From IMG/VR virus record IMGVR_UViG_3300028840_005471, positions 1 to 43,409 of that record: DNA of 43,409 nt; one strand, written 5' to 3'. The position numbers were made by a program, and so were the translations under genes. Source of the stretch: a virus. The notes beneath the pieces are model-generated. The model did no database searches, was not told the origin of the DNA, and worked only from the letters and a program-made list of their open reading frames with translations. Below are positions 1 to 8,427 of the stretch, one piece after another. How positions within the stretch are numbered: the stretch's first letter is position 1; each line of letters opens with the position of its first letter.

Positions 1-144
1 CATCAACGTGCTGCTGTCCTATAATGAGAAACAACTCAAGGAAGTGGTGAAGAAGGTGGACACGGTGCGCCAGGTGAAGAAGAAGATCCGGAAGGAGCGG
101 ATGCAGGCCAAGCTGACTGCGTGGAAAGAGAAGATCGAGACCAG
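1..144. repeat. Terminal direct repeat, left copy
   Basis: These 144 bases are identical to positions 43266-43409. The repeat lies inside a coding region that reads continuously through the junction, so the simplest reading is a circularly closed or permuted genome whose contig ends overlap. A true packaged direct terminal repeat (T7 has about 160 bp) is less likely, because such ends normally fall between genes. Confidence 0.9.
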
Positions 145-262
145 GCAGGCTGAGCGCAAGGTCGAGCGTCAGATCAGAAGGGAGAAGAGGCGCGATGAGC
201 GTATCGCCAGGAGGGAACGTCGCAAGCAGGCTCGCCGGGAACGGTGGACCAAAGACAACTAA
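1..262 (+). CDS. Basic coiled-coil small protein, 3' part (gene spans the contig junction)
   Basis: This is the 3' part of a gene that begins at ATG 43222 and runs across the circular junction to TAA at 260-262; the whole product is 101 residues. The N-terminus is a short, mostly apolar helix rich in Ile and Thr. The rest is an unbroken, extremely basic helix dominated by Arg, Lys, Glu and Gln (ERKVERQIRREKRRDER and similar), which should form a charged single helix or coiled coil. The family is not recognised. It is the last gene of the early operon and is followed by a strong terminator at 335-363. Nucleic-acid or membrane binding is possible from charge alone, but that is inference. Confidence 0.75.
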   Translation, partial: INVLLSYNEKQLKEVVKKVDTVRQVKKKIRKERMQAKLTAWKEKIETRQAERKVERQIRREKRRDERIARRERRKQARRERWTKDN

Positions 263-268
263 GCTAAC

Positions 269-298
269 CAGACAGGCCGGGCACCTGGTTAATATAAT
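269..298 (+). promoter_or_regulatory. Candidate sigma-70 promoter before the leader/terminator
   Basis: A perfect TATAAT lies at 293-298. CAGACA (4 of 6 to TTGACA) lies at 269-274 with 18-base spacing. The start point would be near 305, giving a leader of about 58 nt that ends in the terminator at 335-363. The -35 box is only moderate. Confidence 0.4.
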
Positions 299-301
299 GT
301 A

Positions 302-363
302 GGTAAACTTACCCGCAAGGGTGAAAAAATCAGAGCCCCCTGCCCGGGGGGGCGTTTTATTTT
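302..363 (+). terminator. Bidirectional terminator preceded by mutually exclusive small hairpins
   Basis: GCCCCC (335-340) pairs with GGGGGC (348-353) and is followed by GTTTTATTTT, a classic rho-independent terminator for the early operon. On the minus strand the same stem is followed by TCTGATTTTTT, so it can also stop late transcripts. Just upstream, GGTA (302-305) can pair with TACC (310-313), or ACCC (311-314) can pair with GGGT (319-322) around a GCAA tetraloop. The two small hairpins share bases and cannot coexist. The gene at 380 starts right behind, so an attenuator role is possible. Confidence 0.75.
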
Positions 364-379
364 AAGGAGGAGGTTGATA

Positions 380-625
380 ATGAGGCTATTGGAAGATATA
401 AAACTATTTAAAAAGTGTGGGTTTAATTACCAAAGATATAAGCGCTCAAAAAAACCACTGGAAAAATATTTAGGAAAACCACACTATATCTGCCTAGAGT
501 GTGGCGGAAAATATGAATATATTAGAACAAGAGAGGACGAAACAAATCGTGATGAGATAAGCCCAATAATCAGATTAAGTTTTTGTAGCCGAAGATGTTA
601 TTGGGATTATACCAATAGGCTTTAA
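380..625 (+). CDS. Small treble-clef-like zinc-finger protein, unknown role
   Basis: The product is 81 residues. The start is ATG 380, placed 6 bases behind a strong GAGGAGG; an upstream in-frame TTG at 374 sits too close to that site. The C-terminal half has CLECGG and then, about 35 residues later, CSRRC, a C-x2-C/C-x3-C zinc-binding pattern. The gene is more AT-rich than its neighbours. It lies beyond the early terminator (335-363) and its last 4 bases overlap the end of the opposing late operon. Its expression therefore needs readthrough or the promoter at 269-298. The family is not recognised. Confidence 0.75.
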   Translation: MRLLEDIKLFKKCGFNYQRYKRSKKPLEKYLGKPHYICLECGGKYEYIRTREDETNRDEISPIIRLSFCSRRCYWDYTNRL

Positions 626-1152
626 TACTTCCCACCTAACTTCTTATAAAACTCCATAACGCTGTCAACGTAGTCCTGGTTGCGGAACACTTTCTTCCTC
701 TTGCCCCGCACAGTGACGTACTTCATCCGGGGGCTGCCCTGGTTATAGGAGCTGACTACCTTGTCCAGGTAATAATGTTTATCGATCAGGTTGGATAGGA
801 TCTTACAGCCAAATCTGATCGAGTTCTTCGGTCGGATGAGATCGAACGGCCTGCCCCGGTACCCATTGTGCCGGGCTACACCAAACAGGACCTGCATCAC
901 TCCCATAGAACAGTACGCGTAAGGGTCCTTCCTGTAATACTTGGGGATCTCCTGCAGGTACCACCCCTTTGTCTTCAGGTGCGGCTCTACCCGGATCGCA
1001 GCAAACTTCTTCTGGCTCTCCTGCAGGCAGATCGCGTGGACCAGGGCTGGCTCCAGCTTGTATTTCTTAGCGTACTTATCGATCCAGACATCAATGTCTT
1101 CTCTTATCAGGGTGTCTGTCGCATTACTCAAATACAGAGTTAGCGTAGCCAT
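622..1152 (-). CDS. Soluble lytic transglycosylase (SLT/goose-lysozyme fold)
   Basis: The product is 176 residues from ATG 1152, which has AGGAG 6-7 bases upstream; a longer start at 1176 has no ribosome site. It should cleave the glycan strands of peptidoglycan between MurNAc and GlcNAc. The SLT signature is visible: the helix VHAICLQESQ with catalytic Glu near residue 45, then CSMGVMQV (the GLMQ-type motif), and later VVSSYNQGSPR, which matches the AYNxG motif. The first 20 residues are mildly apolar but not a clear signal peptide. It is the last gene of the late operon, right behind the giant ejection protein. In T7 this activity is the N-terminal domain of gp16, so here it may be a separate virion exolysin. 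It could instead be the endolysin, since no other cell-wall hydrolase is visible. Confidence 0.9.
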   Translation of the reverse strand: MATLTLYLSNATDTLIREDIDVWIDKYAKKYKLEPALVHAICLQESQKKFAAIRVEPHLKTKGWYLQEIPKYYRKDPYAYCSMGVMQVLFGVARHNGYRGRPFDLIRPKNSIRFGCKILSNLIDKHYYLDKVVSSYNQGSPRMKYVTVRGKRKKVFRNQDYVDSVMEFYKKLGGKY

Positions 1153-1178
1153 AACGACTCCTATTCTTAAGATCATAA

Positions 1179-4100
1179 TTATTTAACACGGCGGCGCAGC
1201 TGCTCATCGACTTGCTCGTTCAGTATAACATAGATGTCTTTGTACTTCTCGTCAAAGAGCCTGAAATAGGTGGCGTTCATATTTTTCTTAAATGCCTGGT
1301 ATGCTCTCTGGTGCTCCGCTACCGTCAGGGCCCTGCTCACTGCAAGATTGTAGTCCTCCATTATTTTCCTGGGGTTGTCCACATCATAAAAATATCCCAT
1401 CCCTGAGAAGTTCAGCATCTTCTCCATAAAGTCCAACTCTGCCTGCCGGAAGTTCCAGAAGTCCTGGCCGAACGGAAAGTAGTGCCGGAGGATCTGCATC
1501 GTGGTCTGGCTCATTGCCTTGCGCGGGTCCTCCCGCCAGGGCACCGTCCACAACGGTTTCTGGGTGATAGGCGAACTGTTGGTCGCAAGCATATACATAA
1601 AGTTGGGCAGCCCGGCTATGTTGTACCGCAGCGTCAGTTTCCAGGGGCGCCTTGCGTACTTGTCTACCTCAAACAGCGGGGTACCCAGGGCAAGGAACCG
1701 CATTGTAGCGTTGATGCCGTCACCCTCGATGTCCTTCACCCGGTAGTTAAACAGCAGGTCCCACACGTCGTCACCGTGGAAACCCATCCCAAGGAAGATC
1801 ATAGCCTTAATGCCGACCTTCAATCCAAGGGCCCTTAACATCGGTGACATCTCAAACAGGGCCTGCTGGAACCGCTTGTTGCTGACTACAAACTCGTTCT
1901 TAGGGTTAAACCCGGCGGTCCGGGCTACACCCTTACCGAACATCTTTGCTATCTCTACCCACATCCTACCGGAGCCGTACCTATATGTAGGATAGACAAA
2001 AAACCTATTGAGGTTAACCCGGGTACCGTGGGGTATCCGGCTGTAATCAACCATAAAAAGGTTGGTCCACTTGCCTGCCAGCCTGTCTGCTGTAGCCGGG
2101 TCGTTGGCCTGCTGGAACCGCTTGGACATCATATCAAATACACCCAGGCGCAGTATCTCGTCTCCCGCCCAAGCGATCTCTTGCCAGGACTTAAAGCCCT
2201 TGACTGCGCTGCCGCCCACATATTTAGCAAGACGCTTGACCTTTGTTTGTGCCTGCGCATCGGCGAGGCCCGGCTCATTGCCCTTAAAGATCTCAGCAAA
2301 ATGCTTAATAAACCCAGCCTTATCATCAGTGCCGAGCACATCAAAGAAAGCGCGGGTGTAATCAGAAACAATACTGCTCATCCCGATGCGGTGGTGGAAC
2401 AGGTTCTGGTTGCGGGCCCGCTGGTAAAGAGCATACTGCGGATGGTCGGGGTTAAATCTGTTCATATAGGCGTCGATCCCATTCAGGCGGCTCTTCACAT
2501 TTATCTTAAAAAAGTCTGTTGCCAGCATACTCTGCATTGATGAATTCGCCCACAGGACCGTGGGCTTGACCAGCACAATAGTCTTAAATACAAAGTTGGT
2601 GTTGTCGTACAGCCGGATCATATCATTCCAGACATCATAATGGGAGACCTTCTTGCTCATATCCTGCCGGAACAGGAACTGCTTGAACGACTTCATCATA
2701 CTGCTGTGGAAATACAGCCCCTCCCAGCCTTTAAAATTGCTGGGATGGATACCCATCCGCTTGATCTCACCTTTAATAGTCTTCCTGTCTTTCCAGGGGT
2801 TGGGTAATCCTTCAAGGAAGGAAAGCTTAGCGGGGATCTTATCGTCATCAAAGTCCCTGCGGTTCATATACACGTACTCTTCGTTGGCGGTGAGTTTCAT
2901 CTTCATCTCAGAGGCCATTGCCCACCGCTCTTCCTCAAGCTGCTTGGCCCGCAGCTTTTTCTCTTCCTGGGCGATCTTAACATTTTTGTCCGGGCTCTGG
3001 TCCCACCGGGTAAGGAAGTCGCGCTCCTCCTGTACCAGCCGTACACCGTAGAAGATCTCCTGTAGCTTATCCCACCGCTCTGCCTGCAACTCCAGGTTGT
3101 CTGCCCGAAACTTAAGGTCGGTTATGCGGTCATAATCCCGGGCCTCCTGCAGTGTCTCGATGCGCTCCCTGATATCCTTCATTGTCTTACGCAGCTTATT
3201 GATAGACTGCTGTGACGGCAGGTAAAAGTACCCTGACTGGTCACTCATAAACTCAAACCACTCTGCGTGTAGGGACCTCTTCTGGGCGATCAGCCCTTCC
3301 AGCCGGGCCTTACGCTCTGCGTCCGGCATCAGGGGATCCGCGTCAATGCGCCTGTACTCAGCCTCTATCTTACCAAAAATCCTGTCATAATTGCCGATCA
3401 TCCGCTTGGTGAACGAGGTGTGAAAGTTGTCGGCCAGGTGTTTATTGTAAGCTGAGGTGTATAGATAGCGGCTAAGACCCAGCAGGTTCTTAAATCCGTC
3501 CACTTCCCAGTGGTAGCCTGCATCAAACAGGTCCTCAAATGATAAGAACTTACGGTTAGTGAGGTCGTGCAGGTTAACGTCCATTGACCTGTCACCAGGA
3601 ACGCGGCCCCGCAGGTCAAGCGTCTCTTTGGGTTTCCTGACCCCCTCGATATTTTTTAAGATATCATTATATTCGCTACTGAACCCGGTCTGGTTCTTAA
3701 TGCTGCCCAGCACGGCGTGATGGACAAAGGACATCTTATCTGGATCAGCCCTCTCAGAGAACATCAGGTACCTGGCCAGGATGTCTTTCTCTGTCCGCTC
3801 TTCCGGGATCTGGGCGATAATCTCTTTTAGTCTGCTGACTGTAGCGGAGTCTGTTATCTTAAACTCAGCCGCAAACGCGGGGTTAAGCCGCAGCAGCGTC
3901 TTCTTTATTGCGTCCTCGTATCCCTGCAGGACCCGCTCGTGCAGCGTCTGGTTCTGGTAATTGCCGCCAGCGTCCCCTATCATCTCGTACATCTTTTCCA
4001 GGGGTTTAAATATAGCATAATCCAGCTTACCCATCGCCCGGACAAACTCAGCCGGATCAATGTTCAGCTTTTGAACAATCAGCTTGCTGTACACCAGGTC

Positions 4101-7100
4101 ATCCCTGGCCGCTCGCCGCAGGGCAATAATGTTGCTGTTGTCAATATAGTCGGGGGACCTAAACATATCCTTCACAAACCCTGGCTCCTCGCCATTGCTC
4201 CATTTTATAGGCTTGGTCAACTCTTCCAGGACACCAGCCTTGGGGCGGTAATTGACATCATCCCGCCAGAGCACCTTCTGTTCTTTCTCTATTACATATT
4301 CAAATATACGGTTAAAATAATTCAGCTGGGTAGCCAGTTCCTTCTTATTCTTAGCCTTAAACATCGGCGTGACAAACTTATAGAAGTTTTTTGAGATCAT
4401 CTGCGGGGCATTGACAGTTGTCAATGTGTCCCGCTCACCCATCGCCTGGAGAATAACAGCGTCTCCTTTCTCAAATCCCCTGTCCATAGAAGAGATCATC
4501 TTCTCCCGGAACCACTGGCCCATCTCTCTCATCCGGCCCTTGGTGCGCTCAATAAAGGTCGAGGGCTTGTTGTCGTAAACGTCCCCCCTGATCTGCATAT
4601 CCGCGTTGAGTTCAGCAAAGTCGTTGCGGGCGTGGGTATCAGAGCGAATAAACTGGTCAGCAAGGTTACGGAACTGGTTGAATTGCTCGTTGCGCTGCAA
4701 CTCCTTAGAGATAAAGGTACCCAGCGACTCTTCTTCCTGGCGGGCGATATGGTGCCGCAGGGGCTCCTCGATCACCTCCGGCTCAGTGAGGTTGATGACC
4801 CGGTTACGCTCAGCCTCAGCCTCACGCTCGGTCCCCCCGGCCATCTTGACCTTTTGGGCAGCTATCTCACCGTCAATGATGGGTGGTGCTACCTCGGGAA
4901 TAAAAGCCTCGTCGATCTCATCCAGCAGCCGTAAGGCGGCGGCCTCCCGGTCAACACGTAGCTGGGCCCCGAGTATATTATTGACCTCTTCCACCAGGAA
5001 GGGGTTGGTTTTATCGTAGAGAAAGTTGTCCATCCGGGTGGCCCGGAAGAACTCCTGGTGCTCTGCTATTATGTTAGCCGCCCAGTCCGCCTTTTTGATG
5101 AGGGAGGTCGGGTCCTTCGTGAACGAGATCCTGATGTTCTTCATATCAGTGAAAGACCTGTAGCCGCCGTCAGGCAGCTGTATAGCTATGCGCCATCGGC
5201 GCAGGTTGTTGTACAGGTTGCCTTTATAGTTGTCCCGCAGGTAGTTATTGAGATCCGCTACAATCTGCCGGAACTGCCCGGGGGCTATACCCTCCTGGGA
5301 AAGGACAAAAATTGTCCCATCGTTGACCAGGGGGTTACGCAGCTTGAGGCCCGCAGGCTCTTTGCCGTATACAAAATGTCGGTTGGTTTTTTGGACATAT
5401 TGCCTAATGATTTTTCCCATCTTCTGCAGGGCCATATCAGCAGGGTTTTTACCTGCCCATTTGCGGACCTGGTTGTACCGCACGTCCACAGACAGCACGG
5501 CCGCGCCGTTGTCGATCACATTTCTCCTGTAGCTGGGGCTCTCTATATCAGTCCGGATCCCGGTCACCGGGTTAAACTTAAGGGCATCGCCCTTGGATTT
5601 GTTGAGGATCTGCCGGACCTGCCGGGGGGTGTACGTCGCCTCCGGCCGGGGGTTGGTGGTGGAGATAATGTCGTCCATCTTCCGCAGGGTCTTCTGGATA
5701 TTGCTTAAAATATTCTTTATCTGGGACTGGGAGAACTCGGTGATCCCCGCGTTCTGCAGGTGCTGCAGGATAGCCCTGTTATTCATCCCCTGCCGGGCAA
5801 GGTGCCGGAGGATCGTCTGGAACATCGTCGAGGGTTTCTGCTGGCTGGCCTCAATTATGCGGGCATTGTCCACTCCCTCCATAAACCGGGTGGGCCCGGT
5901 GATCTCATCAACCACAAACGACTTTGAGAGCGAGTACATCGGCTCGCCGTCCGTGTTACGGACAATAAGGTCCGGGTTCTCTTTAAACATTTGCGTGGCG
6001 ACCTTGTCTACCAGGGGAGTGACAGGCTCCTCGCCTGCTTTAATAGGATCCACGTCCAGCTTTGTCTCTTCTGTTAAAAGCTGCCGGGCCCGGGCCTCAG
6101 TCTCCGTGCGGGGGGTTTCCCGCAGGCTCTTCTTCAGCCGCTCTGTGTCCTTCAGCCGCTGCTCACCGACCTCCTGGCCGGACTTTATCATCCGCTCAGT
6201 CTCTTCCACAAACTTCTGGGCTGCCGCCATACGGATACCCATAGTCTCAAGCTTGGCCAGGGACCGTAAAACATTGATAGGGCTAGTCTTCCTACGCAGA
6301 TGAGAGACCCAAAACTTGTCTGAGGCAGGTTTGGCTACAGCCGCCATAAGGGTGGACTGCACGACGTCCTGCAGTTCCTCTATAAAATCACCCCGGACCC
6401 GCAACGTCTGCATACTGGGCCCGAGTTCTCCACGGACGATCTTAACCAACTCATTATGCAGCTGCCTGTTCTCGAGGATATTCTTCCTGTACTCCTCAAC
6501 GAGGTTCTTCTCGCTGTCGGACAGGTCCATCTTTTTAAGGGCAGCCTCCCGCTCGATCTTATCGCTTATCTGCAGGGCGGTGCGCTTGTCGATCAAAAAC
6601 TCATCCAGGTTGATGCGGGAGATGATGTCAGCAAACTGCTTTTCTTTCTTCGACAACCTGCCTGCGGCTAACTGGTTACGGTAAAACTCCTGCATATCAC
6701 CCCAGTTGTCGCGTACCCGGTCAAAGGTGACAGTCTCCAGCTTAAGCGGCTCAACCGCCTCCACTGGCTTTTTCTTATCTACCTGGTCCTTAACGAACCG
6801 CAGCAGGCTCTTCTCATTTAAGGCAACATTCTGCCGCCGGGCCTCTGTGCGTGTAGCCTGGTCCCATTTGAAGAACGAGCCAAGCCGGGCATACAGCAGC
6901 TGGTCCTGGAAGTTCTCAGGGGCCACCGCCTCATCTAAGCGGAAGGTCTCATCGACCGGGGTCTGGACGGATCCCCGCGCCTCCACTGTACCGCGCATTT
7001 TCTCCAGCCTCATCTGGAACGCAGCCTCAAACTCCTGCTCAGTGAACCTGCGACCCCCACGGTCAGGATGCTGTTCCATCATATTTATGATCTCAGCCTG

Positions 7101-8420
7101 GGCCAATTTCTCGCTATCTGTAGCAGGCACCTTGCGGGCCTCTTTATCAAAATTAAACTTCTCGAACGCTTTACGGACGGTGGGCACCTTCATCCGCTCT
7201 TCGAACTGGTTGGGCAGCACAGTGGAGAACACCCGCTGCTGGACCTCACCGAGCACGTGGTACAGGAGCCAGTCCTGGAAGAAGTCAGCTTTGCTGAACC
7301 CTTCCCGCTGCCCGGTCATCACCTGCACAGACTGGTCAGCCGCTGACCACAGCGCGTCACCCATCAGCCGGATCCCCCACGATTTAGGGGCGTTTATAAC
7401 AGACAGGCCGTAGCCAAGCCAGAAGTTTTTTACAGCAGTGGGTACCAATTTCTCCCAATCGCCCTTAGTGAGACCGTCCTGTACCCGGTACCGCTCAGAG
7501 TACTCACGCACAGTGTTCCCCAGTCCGTGGGTCAGGCCCATAAAGATGGCGTTTCCGGCAGCAAGCTGGGCGCCCTCTACTGCACTGGTCTCAGCAGCCA
7601 TCCCCAGGCCAAGAGACCGGAGCCCGGCACCCATCCTGGTGAACCGCCCCAGCTGGTAAGGGATGTAGCCGCCTACCTCGAGGATTTTAGCGCCAGCCTT
7701 GGTGCCCCTGATCACATTGGCGATCCGGCCGGGTACCTGCACGACCCCGCCTGCCGCGTTAAGTAGCATAAATGAGGCGACCGTACCTATAGTCGCCCCG
7801 GCAAAGTCCGCCTTGGGGTTGAGTTCCCGGTGCATTTTGCCATAGATAGGATGGTCGCCTGCCACCAGGCCAAAAGTGAAGGAGTTCACCAAGGAGTCAG
7901 AGAAGGAGCGCAGGGGCATATTCTCCCCATAGACACCGCCGTGCTCTACCTCAATTCGTTTAGCGAAGTCAGGCAAGCGCTCAAAGCGCTCCTTATGCTG
8001 CTTTACCTGGTCAGATTTAAAGGTCCTGTAGAGGCGGTTAAGCTTGTTTAACTCACCGACCTCCTTGATTATGTTCTTATTTAGGGTGGCCGTACCGATA
8101 TCGTCCCAGTCCTGGAACGACACTTCCCTCTCGGTCTTTTTCTCAAGTTCCCTTATACGCTCAAATAAAACGTCTACGGTAGCGAAGGGGACATCGACCC
8201 CGGCGGTCTTCTGCCGGGTAACAAATGCGTCCCAGTCAGTGACCTCGCTATCCCGCAGGAGTTTCTCAAAATCACGCTGCCGCTGGGAGGTGATCCGCTC
8301 GATCTCTTTCTTTGCGAGTTCGTCGTCTATAGGTACGATCTCAGGGACAAGGGTTTGCGTAGGAAGACTGAGTGTTATGTCCTCTTTAACTGGAGTGGGA
8401 TCAAGTATCGGGTCGGCCAT
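1179..8420 (-). CDS. Giant virion/ejection protein with degenerate GGDEF-like domain
   Basis: This 2413-residue protein is the largest in the genome and sits where podoviruses encode their biggest internal (ejected) virion protein. Residues about 205-300 and 330-345 are glycine/alanine-rich and apolar, suited to membrane insertion. Residues 436-475 contain HPDRGG (451-456) between two helices, like the J-domain core. Residues about 967-1120 look like a GGDEF fold: a beta strand ending in SVD (Asp979), a helix with GKNPADMALQKMG, a strand NDGTIFVLSQ where GGDEF would be, IRISF, and LIKKADWAANI near the end. The catalytic GGDEF itself is lost. Residues 1700-1850 are highly charged helices. Residues 1930-2300 are an aromatic-rich C-terminal region resembling the conserved tails of phage large polyvalent-type proteins. 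The start ATG 8420 has GGAGG 13 bases upstream, which is long. No T7/N4-type RNA polymerase motifs were found. Confidence 0.8.
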   Translation of the reverse strand: MADPILDPTPVKEDITLSLPTQTLVPEIVPIDDELAKKEIERITSQRQRDFEKLLRDSEVTDWDAFVTRQKTAGVDVPFATVDVLFERIRELEKKTEREVSFQDWDDIGTATLNKNIIKEVGELNKLNRLYRTFKSDQVKQHKERFERLPDFAKRIEVEHGGVYGENMPLRSFSDSLVNSFTFGLVAGDHPIYGKMHRELNPKADFAGATIGTVASFMLLNAAGGVVQVPGRIANVIRGTKAGAKILEVGGYIPYQLGRFTRMGAGLRSLGLGMAAETSAVEGAQLAAGNAIFMGLTHGLGNTVREYSERYRVQDGLTKGDWEKLVPTAVKNFWLGYGLSVINAPKSWGIRLMGDALWSAADQSVQVMTGQREGFSKADFFQDWLLYHVLGEVQQRVFSTVLPNQFEERMKVPTVRKAFEKFNFDKEARKVPATDSEKLAQAEIINMMEQHPDRGGRRFTEQEFEAAFQMRLEKMRGTVEARGSVQTPVDETFRLDEAVAPENFQDQLLYARLGSFFKWDQATRTEARRQNVALNEKSLLRFVKDQVDKKKPVEAVEPLKLETVTFDRVRDNWGDMQEFYRNQLAAGRLSKKEKQFADIISRINLDEFLIDKRTALQISDKIEREAALKKMDLSDSEKNLVEEYRKNILENRQLHNELVKIVRGELGPSMQTLRVRGDFIEELQDVVQSTLMAAVAKPASDKFWVSHLRRKTSPINVLRSLAKLETMGIRMAAAQKFVEETERMIKSGQEVGEQRLKDTERLKKSLRETPRTETEARARQLLTEETKLDVDPIKAGEEPVTPLVDKVATQMFKENPDLIVRNTDGEPMYSLSKSFVVDEITGPTRFMEGVDNARIIEASQQKPSTMFQTILRHLARQGMNNRAILQHLQNAGITEFSQSQIKNILSNIQKTLRKMDDIISTTNPRPEATYTPRQVRQILNKSKGDALKFNPVTGIRTDIESPSYRRNVIDNGAAVLSVDVRYNQVRKWAGKNPADMALQKMGKIIRQYVQKTNRHFVYGKEPAGLKLRNPLVNDGTIFVLSQEGIAPGQFRQIVADLNNYLRDNYKGNLYNNLRRWRIAIQLPDGGYRSFTDMKNIRISFTKDPTSLIKKADWAANIIAEHQEFFRATRMDNFLYDKTNPFLVEEVNNILGAQLRVDREAAALRLLDEIDEAFIPEVAPPIIDGEIAAQKVKMAGGTEREAEAERNRVINLTEPEVIEEPLRHHIARQEEESLGTFISKELQRNEQFNQFRNLADQFIRSDTHARNDFAELNADMQIRGDVYDNKPSTFIERTKGRMREMGQWFREKMISSMDRGFEKGDAVILQAMGERDTLTTVNAPQMISKNFYKFVTPMFKAKNKKELATQLNYFNRIFEYVIEKEQKVLWRDDVNYRPKAGVLEELTKPIKWSNGEEPGFVKDMFRSPDYIDNSNIIALRRAARDDLVYSKLIVQKLNIDPAEFVRAMGKLDYAIFKPLEKMYEMIGDAGGNYQNQTLHERVLQGYEDAIKKTLLRLNPAFAAEFKITDSATVSRLKEIIAQIPEERTEKDILARYLMFSERADPDKMSFVHHAVLGSIKNQTGFSSEYNDILKNIEGVRKPKETLDLRGRVPGDRSMDVNLHDLTNRKFLSFEDLFDAGYHWEVDGFKNLLGLSRYLYTSAYNKHLADNFHTSFTKRMIGNYDRIFGKIEAEYRRIDADPLMPDAERKARLEGLIAQKRSLHAEWFEFMSDQSGYFYLPSQQSINKLRKTMKDIRERIETLQEARDYDRITDLKFRADNLELQAERWDKLQEIFYGVRLVQEERDFLTRWDQSPDKNVKIAQEEKKLRAKQLEEERWAMASEMKMKLTANEEYVYMNRRDFDDDKIPAKLSFLEGLPNPWKDRKTIKGEIKRMGIHPSNFKGWEGLYFHSSMMKSFKQFLFRQDMSKKVSHYDVWNDMIRLYDNTNFVFKTIVLVKPTVLWANSSMQSMLATDFFKINVKSRLNGIDAYMNRFNPDHPQYALYQRARNQNLFHHRIGMSSIVSDYTRAFFDVLGTDDKAGFIKHFAEIFKGNEPGLADAQAQTKVKRLAKYVGGSAVKGFKSWQEIAWAGDEILRLGVFDMMSKRFQQANDPATADRLAGKWTNLFMVDYSRIPHGTRVNLNRFFVYPTYRYGSGRMWVEIAKMFGKGVARTAGFNPKNEFVVSNKRFQQALFEMSPMLRALGLKVGIKAMIFLGMGFHGDDVWDLLFNYRVKDIEGDGINATMRFLALGTPLFEVDKYARRPWKLTLRYNIAGLPNFMYMLATNSSPITQKPLWTVPWREDPRKAMSQTTMQILRHYFPFGQDFWNFRQAELDFMEKMLNFSGMGYFYDVDNPRKIMEDYNLAVSRALTVAEHQRAYQAFKKNMNATYFRLFDEKYKDIYVILNEQVDEQLRRRVK

Positions 8421-8427
8421 TTATTTA

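Noticed and set aside
622-1176. Signal peptide on the transglycosylase from ATG 1176
   Set aside because: The longer N-terminus would look more apolar, but ATG 1176 has no ribosome site while ATG 1152 has AGGAG at the right distance.
1179-8420. Virion RNA polymerase of the N4 type
   Set aside because: The size is suggestive, but I could not find the T7-family motifs (DxxGR, RxxxKxxxxxxYG, HDS) in order.
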